From NCBI GenBank assembly GCA_031546715.1, contig JAVBKA010000135.1, positions 1 through 27,943 of the forward strand: a stretch of 27,943 nt of DNA, given 5' to 3'. Of this stretch, positions 1 through 7,531 are shown in pieces. Under the pieces are notes generated by a model. It made no database searches. It was not told where the DNA came from and was given only the letters and a program-made list of their open reading frames with translations. Position 1 is the stretch's first letter, and every line of letters begins with the position of its first letter. The DNA is from JAVBKA01 sp031546715. GTDB taxonomy: Bacteria; Bacillota; Clostridia; Oscillospirales; UBA929. The position numbers and the translations under genes were made by a program.

Positions 1-3000
1 GTGCCTCGCTAACATCCACATTAGGCAAATACGTCGTAAAATCGATAAAAGAGTGTTCAAAGGTTACGTTATTTTCTTTTTGTGAAGTCTTAGCCTGCTC
101 TGGTTGCGCCCTGCTGATATATCGTACCAGCTTTTGAAACATTATCTCTTCGTCAATTGGCTTGTTTAAGTGGTCGTTCATGCCCGAATCAAGACAAAGA
201 GCTATTTCCTCCTGAAAAACGTTGGCGGTAATCGCAATAATCGGAATAGTGATCGCCTTTGCTATGTCTAATGCCCTGATTGCTCTGGTGGCTTCGTAGC
301 CGTCCATTACAGGCATATGCACATCCATCAAAATCAAGTCGTACATATCGGGATTATCCCTAAATTTTTCGAATGCAATGAGACCATTCTCGGCATCGTC
401 TATAATAAGTCCCGTATCCTCTAATATGGCGTGCATGATTTCACGATTAATTTCAACGTCCTCGGCGAGAATAACGGTTTTGCCCGTGAAGCTTGGAACT
501 TGGCTTGACTTTTCGTGGCTTTCGCCTTTTTGGTTGCTGCCTAAAATTTCGTTCAGGCTGCTGACAAAGGTGGAAATAAATATCGGCTTACTTAAAAAGT
601 GCCGTATACCGTAGTTGTTCGCATCCACCTCAACTCCGCTCCATTGTGAAACCGAAGCGAGCATTACAATGATAAGCTCAGGGAAAATATTTTTTAGTTG
701 GATAGCCGCCGAAAGTCCCTTGCCCTCTTTGAGCAGTAGGTCTACATATGCAATGGTAAACGCTTTGTCCTCGTCCTTTGCAGCGGTTATTATATTGATT
801 GCATCATGCAAGTCCGTAGCCGAGGAAGATTTAATGCCGCTTTGCTCAAGCATAGTCTGGAAATACAGGCTAGTTTCCTGATTACAGTCTATAACCAGAG
901 CGTTAATATCATTCTTGCTGATGCTGTCAAGCAATCGAATTTGCACGGTTTTCTTGGAGTTTTTCAGCGGTACCGTGAAGTAAAAGCAGCTACCTCTGCC
1001 AAAGGAGCTTTCAACTCCGATTGAGCCTCCCATTAATTCAACAATTCTCTTACTGATAGCAAGCCCAAGCCCAGTGCCGCCGTATTTTCTGGCAATGCTG
1101 CCGTCTGCCTGCTCAAAGGAGTTAAAAAGACGGCTTATATCCTCGTCCTTTATGCCAATTCCGGTATCAGTAACTGCGAATTGTATGGTGTTGACACCGT
1201 CCTCCTCCCCATGTATGTTGACAGAAAGAGTCACTTTTCCATTTTCAGGAGTAAACTTTATAGCGTTGGACAGCAGATTGGTCAGTACCTGAGAAAGCCG
1301 CAACACATCTCCATAGAGCATTGAGGGAACCATCTGCTCAACCTCGACATGGAAAAGAATGCCCTTTTCATCAGCTCTTACAGAAACGACATTGCAAACA
1401 TCGACTAAAAGCTTTTCTAGGCTGAACTCCTCAACAGAGATATCCAGCTTGTTTGCTTCAATCTTAGACATGTCTAAAATATCGTTAATAACTCCCAGCA
1501 GATGATTGGACGAGCTTTCAATTTTAGCAAGACAGCTCTTTATCTTAAAAATATCTGAAGCGGTGTTTGCAATTTTTGTCATACCGATTATGGCATTCAT
1601 AGGGGTTCTGATTTCATGACTTACCCTTGATAAAAATTCGCTTTTTGCTTTGTTGCTTTTATCGGCACTGAGCAGTGCCTTTTCTAACTCCGTGTCACGC
1701 TGGATAAGCGCAAGCTCGGACTTCTTTTTGTCTGTGATGTCCTGAAAAACGTCCAAAATCGAGACTAATCTGCCTCGTTTGTTGACAATAGGAATTATGC
1801 TGTTACTAATCCAAGTAGTCGAGCCGTCCTCGTCCACCTGAGTTTCGTCTAAATTAATGACCGACTGTAGCGTGTCGATAACCTGAAGATCAAGCTGTCT
1901 GTGCATTGCAGCGGTGTCTTCTCCGAATAGGTCTTGGTCGGTTTTGCCGATAATCGCCTCTCGTTTCAGACCGATAAACTGCTCAAATTGCTTGTTACAG
2001 TCTTGGAAAACTAAGTTTTCGTCCTTCCAGAAAATGTTTGACGGAACATTGTCCAAAATAACTCTAAGGCTCTCCTTAGCATTAAACAAATCATTTTCCA
2101 TAGCAGAACGGTCAATAGACCCAACGATTAAGGCGGCAACGGTGGCTATAAAGCGTTCGTCGTCAGCGTCCCAAACCCGCGGACCAGAAATCAGGTCAAA
2201 GACTAGCAATCCCCAAAAGCCGCTGGTCACGCGCAGAGGATGCGTGATTACCGAGGTAACATTTCTATGTTCCCAGAACGTTCTTCCGCTGTCATCCATC
2301 TCGGAAACATCATTAACCTTAAACAGCTTAACGTTCATATGGTTTCTTGAGACAATTGCCTCAGGAGAATAATTCACGATAAAGCCAAAGTGTTCGTTGT
2401 CAAACTGTTCGCTATTAGGCGTTTTGGGGTTTGCCCAAAAATTTATTCTTGTATAATGGGACAAATGAGAATGGTCTTTTAATATGTACGCTCTGTCGGC
2501 TGAAAAGTACTCTCCGCAGGTTTTCAGCAGCTTTTGAACCTTTGTTTCAAAGTTTCCCGAGGCGCCAAAATCCACTGACAGCGTAGAAATAATCTCTGAT
2601 TGCAAAAGCTTGCGTTCTGTAGATTTTTTAAAAAGGAATTGCGCGGACGTATCAAAGGCGTGATGCAAATGCGCTCGAGTGCCGTTTTGCAGGGTAATTA
2701 TGGATTGCTGATGGGTAACCCACTGCCCGAAAACATTGTTATTGCTTTGCCATTCTACTTTTTTCGTGGGGTCATTAATAAGTACACTCATTCGGCAATC
2801 AGGACATTTCCCGTTTGCCTCATCGCAGAACAACGTCCAGCAATGCTTGCCTACTATATCGTCGCCACCAAGGCGTTCACGCATCTTTTCGTTAATAAAA
2901 ATTATTTCATAACTATCCAAATCCGAAACGTACGTATACGAATTCAGACTGTTTAAAACGCATATTGTTTCTTCATTTAACGAAACTGCATTTACGTGAA

Positions 3001-3004
3001 CCAT
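1..3004 (-). CDS. Hybrid sensor histidine kinase with two receiver domains (C-terminus cut by window edge)
   Basis: One uninterrupted minus-strand frame of 1001 codons, from ATG at 3004 (upstream GGAGG) to the left edge, with no stop reached. Seen in order: a PAS-like domain (about residues 1-110) with a Cys cluster at C55, C67 and C70; a GAF-like region (~130-300); a second PAS (~300-425); a HisKA H-box reading SHEIRTPMNAIIG with H463; a HATPase with N-box LLSNAIKFT, G1 DTGIGI and G2 GGTGLGLAISK; a first receiver with D755 and a single-Asp acidic pocket (VIDCNQ); a second, canonical receiver with ED pair, D894 in LMDVHMPVMDG, ITAN and NKP. The last visible residues (YLPNVDVSEA) resemble the lead-in to an HPt domain, so a phosphorelay kinase is inferred. 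There is no obvious transmembrane segment, so it is probably cytoplasmic. The ligand is unknown. It is divergent from the DUF4846 lipoprotein gene. Confidence 0.93.
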   Translation of the reverse strand, partial: MVHVNAVSLNEETICVLNSLNSYTYVSDLDSYEIIFINEKMRERLGGDDIVGKHCWTLFCDEANGKCPDCRMSVLINDPTKKVEWQSNNNVFGQWVTHQQSIITLQNGTRAHLHHAFDTSAQFLFKKSTERKLLQSEIISTLSVDFGASGNFETKVQKLLKTCGEYFSADRAYILKDHSHLSHYTRINFWANPKTPNSEQFDNEHFGFIVNYSPEAIVSRNHMNVKLFKVNDVSEMDDSGRTFWEHRNVTSVITHPLRVTSGFWGLLVFDLISGPRVWDADDERFIATVAALIVGSIDRSAMENDLFNAKESLRVILDNVPSNIFWKDENLVFQDCNKQFEQFIGLKREAIIGKTDQDLFGEDTAAMHRQLDLQVIDTLQSVINLDETQVDEDGSTTWISNSIIPIVNKRGRLVSILDVFQDITDKKKSELALIQRDTELEKALLSADKSNKAKSEFLSRVSHEIRTPMNAIIGMTKIANTASDIFKIKSCLAKIESSSNHLLGVINDILDMSKIEANKLDISVEEFSLEKLLVDVCNVVSVRADEKGILFHVEVEQMVPSMLYGDVLRLSQVLTNLLSNAIKFTPENGKVTLSVNIHGEEDGVNTIQFAVTDTGIGIKDEDISRLFNSFEQADGSIARKYGGTGLGLAISKRIVELMGGSIGVESSFGRGSCFYFTVPLKNSKKTVQIRLLDSISKNDINALVIDCNQETSLYFQTMLEQSGIKSSSATDLHDAINIITAAKDEDKAFTIAYVDLLLKEGKGLSAAIQLKNIFPELIIVMLASVSQWSGVEVDANNYGIRHFLSKPIFISTFVSSLNEILGSNQKGESHEKSSQVPSFTGKTVILAEDVEINREIMHAILEDTGLIIDDAENGLIAFEKFRDNPDMYDLILMDVHMPVMDGYEATRAIRALDIAKAITIPIIAITANVFQEEIALCLDSGMNDHLNKPIDEEIMFQKLVRYISRAQPEQAKTSQKENNVTFEHSFIDFTTYLPNVDVSEA

Positions 3005-3077
3005 TAAAACGCCTCCAAAGCGGAGTTTATATCAAGTGAGTAGTGTTAGCTAGAGATGTACATTTAGACACTTTTAC

Positions 3078-3105
3078 ATTATACACGTTTTATAAAAAAA
3101 AGCAA
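3078..3105 (-). promoter_or_regulatory. SigmaA-like promoter for the hybrid kinase
   Basis: On the minus strand TTGCTT (3105-3100) is followed after 16 bases by a perfect TATAAT (3083-3078). The predicted start near 3071 gives a leader of about 67 nt before the kinase ATG at 3004. Confidence 0.6.
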
Positions 3106-3190
3106 AGGGTTATTTTGGAGTTGCAGGCAGTCAAATTGCTGTTTTTTTACGCTCCGCAATTTGTCATATTATTATTCGCCAATTTTTTAC

Positions 3191-3219
3191 TTGAAAATTG
3201 CCTCAAAATAGTATAGAAT
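3191..3219 (+). promoter_or_regulatory. SigmaA-like promoter for the DUF4846 lipoprotein
   Basis: TTGAAA (3191-3196), a 17-base spacer, then TAGAAT (3214-3219). It points toward the lipoprotein gene at 3358, leaving a leader of roughly 130 nt. Confidence 0.5.
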
Positions 3220-3357
3220 GCTTTTTGATTAACATAACTTTCTTCAAAAACCTATTTCTGCCGATGACTGCAAATGACCTGTCACCGCTGGAAATCGAGC
3301 TAAATAATCTAATCTGAGCAAAAATACAATTTTTAAAACGCTTTATTGGAGGTACTT

Positions 3358-4263
3358 ATGAGAAAACATAATTTTATATTATTTGCTCTGGTTATAGCCT
3401 TATCGTTATTGCTTTCTTCATGTGATTTCTTTGCCGCCGAATCCCCCAGCCCCTCGCCTGATGAACCTGAGCCTCCTAGCCTGTCCCCAACGCCGACACC
3501 TACGCCGACGCCATCCCCCACGCCGATTTTTGTGGAAACAGGCGCAACCGTGGAAGAACGCTTTAACGTTCCAGACGGCTTTACCCGCGTCAGCGTTGAG
3601 AGCGGTTCATACGAGGAGTACTTGAGAAAGCAGCCTTTGAAAAACGCAAAATCCGCAGTTTACAATCATAAGGGCGAGACCGTTTCAAGTGCCATGCACG
3701 CCGCCGTTTTCAGCAAGAATGTCGGACAAACTGACCGCTGCCAAACAACCGACCCGCTTATCAACCTCCGAAGCGCGTATTTATTCTCAAAATCCAGCTT
3801 TGACGCGATTACCTACCATTTTATGAACGGCTTTGAAATGGGCTTCGGAAAATGGTCGGACGGTTATCGTGTTAATATTGACCCGAAAACCAACAAAGTC
3901 GATTGGAAAAAAACTGGCACCGTTGACGCCACGGCTGAGCAATTTGAAAAATATCTTACCGTCCTTTTTGCATACAGCAACGCAACTTCCCTTAAGCAAG
4001 ATGTAGACGATGCCAACTCTCCCCAAATTGGCGACATTTTTCTCACCAACGGCGGTGCTATGATAATTGATATGGCAATCGACAATGAAACAGCTCAAAA
4101 AATAGTCATCCTAGCCCGAGGCGGCTCGCCGACACATGATGTTTACATCCCCAAAGGCGGCGAAAACAACGCCCTTTCACCTTGGTGCGCCGTTGAAAAT
4201 TCTCAAATTAGCACTGCCGAATTTTCTTATTCAATGGCTGATTTAAAAAGGTTTAAAAACTGA
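3358..4263 (+). CDS. DUF4846-family lipoprotein
   Basis: 301 residues. The start is set at ATG 3358 because a clean GGAGG lies at 3348-3352; an in-frame TTG at 3346 would overlap that site. The N-terminus is a lipoprotein signal peptide with lipobox LLSSC (Cys22), followed by a Pro/Ser/Thr/Glu-rich linker (about 29-57), so the protein should be lipid-anchored outside the membrane. From about residue 70 it follows the DUF4846 pattern: VPDGFTRV, an SYEEYL..QPLK segment, a Leu-Arg-x-x-Tyr-Leu-x-Ser stretch, F.NGFEMGFGKWSDG.R, SLKQD, IGDIF, and a C-terminal LSPW ... DLKRF. The biochemical role of DUF4846 is not known to me. It is a single gene with its own promoter. Confidence 0.85.
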   Translation: MRKHNFILFALVIALSLLLSSCDFFAAESPSPSPDEPEPPSLSPTPTPTPTPSPTPIFVETGATVEERFNVPDGFTRVSVESGSYEEYLRKQPLKNAKSAVYNHKGETVSSAMHAAVFSKNVGQTDRCQTTDPLINLRSAYLFSKSSFDAITYHFMNGFEMGFGKWSDGYRVNIDPKTNKVDWKKTGTVDATAEQFEKYLTVLFAYSNATSLKQDVDDANSPQIGDIFLTNGGAMIIDMAIDNETAQKIVILARGGSPTHDVYIPKGGENNALSPWCAVENSQISTAEFSYSMADLKRFKN

Positions 4264-4321
4264 TTCGTTGGTAAGAATAAGTCTCGTAAACAGAAAACTT
4301 AATAAAATTTTAAGAATTGCT

Positions 4322-4350
4322 TTGATTTACCAGCGAAGCCGTGTTATACT
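4322..4350 (+). promoter_or_regulatory. SigmaA-like promoter for murA-walJ-rlmH
   Basis: TTGATT (4322-4327), a 17-base spacer and TATACT (4345-4350), 120 bases before the murA ATG. It is the only good match in the 206-base gap between the lipoprotein gene and murA. Confidence 0.6.
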
Positions 4351-4469
4351 ATGCAGTAGTCCTATGCTTTTTGAGTTTTTGTATTTTAGAAATACTAAAT
4401 TTTGGATATATTTAAGAGTGTATACAGTGTTTACACTTTGTCATTTTATCAGTAATTAGAAGGTGTCGT

Positions 4470-5765
4470 ATGGTTAAATATGTTGTCCGAGGCGGACGTA
4501 CACTTCATGGAGAAATCAATATCGGCGGAGCAAAAAATGCCGCCGTTGCAATTATTCCGGCAACAATTCTCACAAAGAGCGTATGCAGAATCGAGAATAT
4601 TCCAAAGGTTTCAGATGTCACAACCATTCTTGAAATCCTTGAAGAATTAGGCGCAAAGGTTCGTCTCATAGATGACACAACCATTGAAATAGATACAACC
4701 AACTTCCGAAACGCTCCGGCTCCCTATGAGCTGGTTCGCAGAATCCGCGCATCCTATTATTTAATCGGCGCAATGCTGGGTCGCTTCGGCAGAGCGCAAG
4801 TCGCCATGCCTGGCGGTTGCAATTTTGGCAGTGTCCGCCCTATTGACCAGCATAAAAAAGGCTTTGAGGGTCTCGGCGCAACTGTCGAGGTTATCGAGGG
4901 CGGTTATATTCAGGCGACGGCTGATAAGCTTGTGGGCGCAACTATTTATATGGACGTTGTTAGCGTTGGCGCAACTATTAACGTAATGCTTGCCGCTGTT
5001 TTGTCTGAGGGCGTTACTGTAATCGAAAACGCCGCTAAAGAGCCTCACATCGTTGACCTTGCAAACTTTTTAAACTCCATGGGTGCCGAAGTCAAGGGTG
5101 CTGGCACTGATGTTATAAAAATTCACGGCAAATCCGAAATTCACGGCGGAACGTACGCCATTATCCCTGACCAGATTGAAGCGGGCACGTATATGACAGC
5201 CGTCGCCGCCGCTGGCGGCGAAGTTACGCTGACTAATGTTATCCCCAAGCATTTGGAATGCATTACCGCTAAACTCATTGAAATGGGCGTTGACGTTGAA
5301 GAGCTGGATGATTCCGTTATCGTCCGAAGCAGTGGCGTTCTAAAGCGCACTAACTTGAAAACTCTGCCATATCCCGGTTTTCCCACCGATATGCAACCCC
5401 AGATGGCATCATGCCTTGCAATTGCAAGGGGAACATCCGTCATCACCGAGGGCATATGGGATAACCGCTTTAGATATGTTGACGAATTAAAGCGCATGGG
5501 CGCGCGAATCACAGTTGACGGTAAGCTGGCAGTTGTTGAAGGCGTCACCGCCATAACAGGCGCACCCGTCATGGCATGTGACCTCCGCGCAGGTGCTGCT
5601 CTAGTGGTTGCCGCACTTGCGGCTACAGGAGTTTCCGAAATTGAAGGCGTTCATTATATCGAGCGCGGATATGAGGATATTGTTCAAAAGCTAACAGGTA
5701 TCGGCGCAGACATTCACCGTATCGAGGTTGCAGAGGCTGAACCCGCAATTTTGGTTGCCTTATAA
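4470..5765 (+). CDS. murA: UDP-N-acetylglucosamine 1-carboxyvinyltransferase (MurA)
   Basis: 431 residues, a normal MurA length. It catalyses the first committed step of peptidoglycan synthesis in the cytoplasm, transferring enolpyruvate from PEP to UDP-GlcNAc. Visible signatures are the N-terminal GGRTLHGEINIGGAKNAA, the active-site loop MPGGCNFGSVRPIDQH with the PEP-reactive cysteine at C117 (equivalent to E. coli C115; Cys rather than the fosfomycin-resistant Asp), and the C-terminal DLRAGAALVVAALAA and ERGYEDI. The ATG at 4470 follows an AAGGTG ribosome site. The stop abuts the walJ ATG directly (TAAATG), so the two should be co-transcribed and translationally coupled. Many Firmicutes carry two MurA paralogues; which one this is cannot be told here. 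Confidence 0.97.
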   Translation: MVKYVVRGGRTLHGEINIGGAKNAAVAIIPATILTKSVCRIENIPKVSDVTTILEILEELGAKVRLIDDTTIEIDTTNFRNAPAPYELVRRIRASYYLIGAMLGRFGRAQVAMPGGCNFGSVRPIDQHKKGFEGLGATVEVIEGGYIQATADKLVGATIYMDVVSVGATINVMLAAVLSEGVTVIENAAKEPHIVDLANFLNSMGAEVKGAGTDVIKIHGKSEIHGGTYAIIPDQIEAGTYMTAVAAAGGEVTLTNVIPKHLECITAKLIEMGVDVEELDDSVIVRSSGVLKRTNLKTLPYPGFPTDMQPQMASCLAIARGTSVITEGIWDNRFRYVDELKRMGARITVDGKLAVVEGVTAITGAPVMACDLRAGAALVVAALAATGVSEIEGVHYIERGYEDIVQKLTGIGADIHRIEVAEAEPAILVAL

Positions 5766-6572
5766 ATGTCCGTTATCTGCTCACTGTCCAGCGGAAGTGA
5801 CGGTAACTCCGTTCTCATTTCCGATGGAAAAACCCATATTTTAATTGATGCGGGTATTTCTGCAAAGCGAATTTCTGTCACACTCAGACAATGGAACTTA
5901 ACTCTGGAGGACTTATCCGGAGTTCTGGTCACTCACGAACACGGAGACCATATTTACGGACTGCATCTTGACAATATCCCCAAAAATCCAAATGCCGCAA
6001 ATGTATTTAGAGTGAAATCCCCTGTTTACGCCGCTGAAAAAACCTGTCAGGCTCTGTCACGATATTCAGGAGAACTAAGACCCGTGGGAGAACGTCCCTT
6101 CGAGGTTGGCTCCCTTGTAGTTACACCGTTCCATACACCCCATGATACGCCGCAAAGTCTCGGCTATCTGGTACATATGGGGCGTTTTCGTGTAGCTGTC
6201 TGTACTGACTTAGGGCATATGCCAGATGATGTGCTGTATATCATCAGTACCGCTCATTACTTAATTTTAGAAGCAAATCACGATGTACAGATGGTAAAAA
6301 ACGGCTCATATCCCCGTTCGCTTAAGGATAGAATTCTCGGTCCAAACGGGCATTTGTCCAACGACGCCTGCGGTAAAGCTGTGGCGGTGTGCGCTCGCTT
6401 CGGTGTGCGCCATGTGACATTGTTTCACCTGTCAAATGAGAACAATTCGCCCGACGTCGCCTTGGGTACTGTCGCCTTTCATTTGCACCAAGCCGGTTTT
6501 GTCCCAGGGCAGGATGTTATGCTCGATGTTGCACCCCATGGTGTGTGCGGCATTCCTCACCTACTAGGCTGA
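5766..6572 (+). CDS. walJ: MBL-fold metallohydrolase, WalJ/YycJ family
   Basis: 268 residues with the N-terminus SLSSGSDGNSVLI and the metal site THEHGDH at residues 56-62, as in YycJ/WalJ proteins (metallo-beta-lactamase fold, predicted nuclease-like). Further His/Asp ligands are visible as HTPHDT, CTDLGH and the C-terminal TLFHLSNENNSP. In Bacillus subtilis walJ sits near rlmH at the end of the walRK region and has been linked to coordinating cell division, wall synthesis and DNA replication. Here walRK is absent but the walJ-rlmH neighbourhood persists. It starts immediately after the murA stop with no strong ribosome site of its own, which suggests coupling. The exact substrate is unknown. 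Confidence 0.9.
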   Translation: MSVICSLSSGSDGNSVLISDGKTHILIDAGISAKRISVTLRQWNLTLEDLSGVLVTHEHGDHIYGLHLDNIPKNPNAANVFRVKSPVYAAEKTCQALSRYSGELRPVGERPFEVGSLVVTPFHTPHDTPQSLGYLVHMGRFRVAVCTDLGHMPDDVLYIISTAHYLILEANHDVQMVKNGSYPRSLKDRILGPNGHLSNDACGKAVAVCARFGVRHVTLFHLSNENNSPDVALGTVAFHLHQAGFVPGQDVMLDVAPHGVCGIPHLLG

Positions 6573-6573
6573 T

Positions 6574-6993
6574 ATGCAAAGGATTAATGTTAGCTGCGCA
6601 GGCAAGCTCAAGGAGCAGTTTTGGATTGCCGCCTGTAACGAATATTCCAAGCGGTTAAGCGCATATTGCACGCTGTCAATCAGCGAATGCCATGATACAA
6701 AACAGCCCGCAGCCGATGTCGGCGCATTCACCGTAGCACTTTGCTCCGAAGGAGAAATGCTGTCAAGCCAACAGCTTGCAAACTTGATGCAAAAATGGCA
6801 AAATAACGGCGTATCGAAGATTTGCTTTTTAATCGGCGGTTCTGACGGATTAAGCGACAGCACTAAAGAGCAAGCTGATTTTAAATTGTCACTTTCAAGA
6901 ATGACATGGCCCCACCACATGGTCAGAGCAATGCTTTTAGAACAGTTATATCGAGGTTACAGTATTTTAAACGGCGGAAAATATCATAAATGA
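6574..6993 (+). CDS. rlmH: 23S rRNA (pseudouridine-1915-N3)-methyltransferase RlmH
   Basis: 139 residues, somewhat shorter than the ~155-159 usual for the SPOUT-class RlmH family. It methylates pseudouridine 1915 in helix 69 of 23S rRNA using SAM. Visible: the SAM-binding turn FLIGGSDGLS (around residues 85-93) and the family C-terminus RMTWPHHMVRAMLLEQLYRG ending in GGKYHK. The ATG lies one base after the walJ stop and has no clear ribosome site, consistent with coupling. The coding end is part of a 22-base direct repeat (6977-6998 and 7019-7040). Confidence 0.95.
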   Translation: MQRINVSCAGKLKEQFWIAACNEYSKRLSAYCTLSISECHDTKQPAADVGAFTVALCSEGEMLSSQQLANLMQKWQNNGVSKICFLIGGSDGLSDSTKEQADFKLSLSRMTWPHHMVRAMLLEQLYRGYSILNGGKYHK

Positions 6994-7040
6994 GGTAAGC
7001 GCGACCTAACCCGATAGTGAAAATATCTTAAATGAGGTGA
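6977..7040 (+). repeat. 22-base imperfect direct repeat around the rlmH stop
   Basis: The unit at 6977-6998 (last rlmH codons plus GAGGTAA) recurs at 7019-7040 with two mismatches and contains the working GAGGTGA ribosome site of the next gene. The 20 bases between (6999-7018) contain the core of the partial intergenic repeat copy C. It looks like either a local tandem duplication or a duplication flanking an insertion. Confidence 0.55.
6996..7027 (-). repeat. Partial, inverted copy (C) of the structured intergenic repeat
   Basis: Read on the minus strand, this ~32-base stretch aligns with the right-hand ends of copies A (9280-9404) and B (11311-11427): a TATTTTCACTA-like segment, then a GGGTTA segment, then CGC..CTTAC. 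About three quarters of bases agree with A. It lacks the left half and both central hairpins, so it is a fragment or a chance resemblance strengthened by proximity. Confidence 0.45.
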
Positions 7041-7044
7041 AACA

Positions 7045-7518
7045 ATGTATTGTCCTAATTGTAAGGCAGAGTATGTTGACGGAATTTCCGAGTGTCCTGA
7101 CTGCGAGGTTGCTCTGGTTGATACATTGCCGTCAGACGACACCCCAGCTTTTACAGAGCAAGGCGAAAAATGGTTTAATGAAAAACTGAAATCCATGAAC
7201 TGGCCTATGCGTGAGGAAAATACCTTCGAGCCTGTTCAGCCTGAATTACTTCTCGAAACTCATGATACCCAAGAATTCTATAAGGTTAAGACAACTCTTA
7301 ACGCTCTTGGAATCCCATATGTAGATATAGACCACTCATCGGCAATTTTTTCCAGATCTATTTTCGGACCTGAATTTGGCGGCGGCAAGCTCTACGTACC
7401 TCAGACAGTGTACGAAGATGCCCTTGAGCTGTTAAACACTGCAAAGGACCCCTTGACTGACGGCATAGACCCAACTGAAATCCCTTGGGAGCTTAGAGAA
7501 GATAACGAAGAAGAATAG
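7045..7518 (+). CDS. Zinc-ribbon and DUF2007-like small protein
   Basis: 157 residues. It opens with a CxxC...CxxC zinc ribbon (C3, C6, C17, C20; CPNC and CPDC). After a linker, residues ~70-130 resemble DUF2007 (putative signal-transducing) domains: FYKVKTTLNALGIPYVDID then LYVPQTVYEDALELL. The C-terminus is acidic (EDNEEE). It should be a cytosolic metal-binding protein; the function of this architecture is unknown. GAGGTGA before the ATG is a good ribosome site. It lies 51 bases after rlmH and 13 bases before the phosphohexomutase gene, so it may be co-transcribed with the latter. Confidence 0.8.
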   Translation: MYCPNCKAEYVDGISECPDCEVALVDTLPSDDTPAFTEQGEKWFNEKLKSMNWPMREENTFEPVQPELLLETHDTQEFYKVKTTLNALGIPYVDIDHSSAIFSRSIFGPEFGGGKLYVPQTVYEDALELLNTAKDPLTDGIDPTEIPWELREDNEEE

Positions 7519-7531
7519 AAAGGGCGAGCTT

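Larger units (their letters stand above)
3005..3357. other. Divergent intergenic region between kinase and lipoprotein genes
   Basis: A 353-base gap with no convincing coding frame. It carries back-to-back sigmaA-like promoters, one for each flanking gene (entries at 3078-3105 and 3191-3219), and leaves about 67 nt and about 130 nt of leader on the minus and plus sides. In the minus-strand leader the ribosome site GGAG can pair with CTCC five bases upstream, a small hairpin that might damp kinase translation. I see no recognisable riboswitch core. Confidence 0.6.

Noticed and set aside
1914..2372. A 152-codon plus-strand open frame within the kinase region
   Set aside because: It lies entirely antisense to the continuous, motif-rich minus-strand kinase frame and has no ribosome site or family resemblance.
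3121..3160. Terminator-like T-run (seven Ts) in the kinase/lipoprotein gap
   Set aside because: The preceding bases form no stable stem and there is no upstream plus-strand gene to terminate.
4268..4459. A 63-codon plus-strand frame between the lipoprotein and murA
   Set aside because: It overlaps the murA promoter, has no ribosome site and encodes a composition typical of translated AT-rich spacer.
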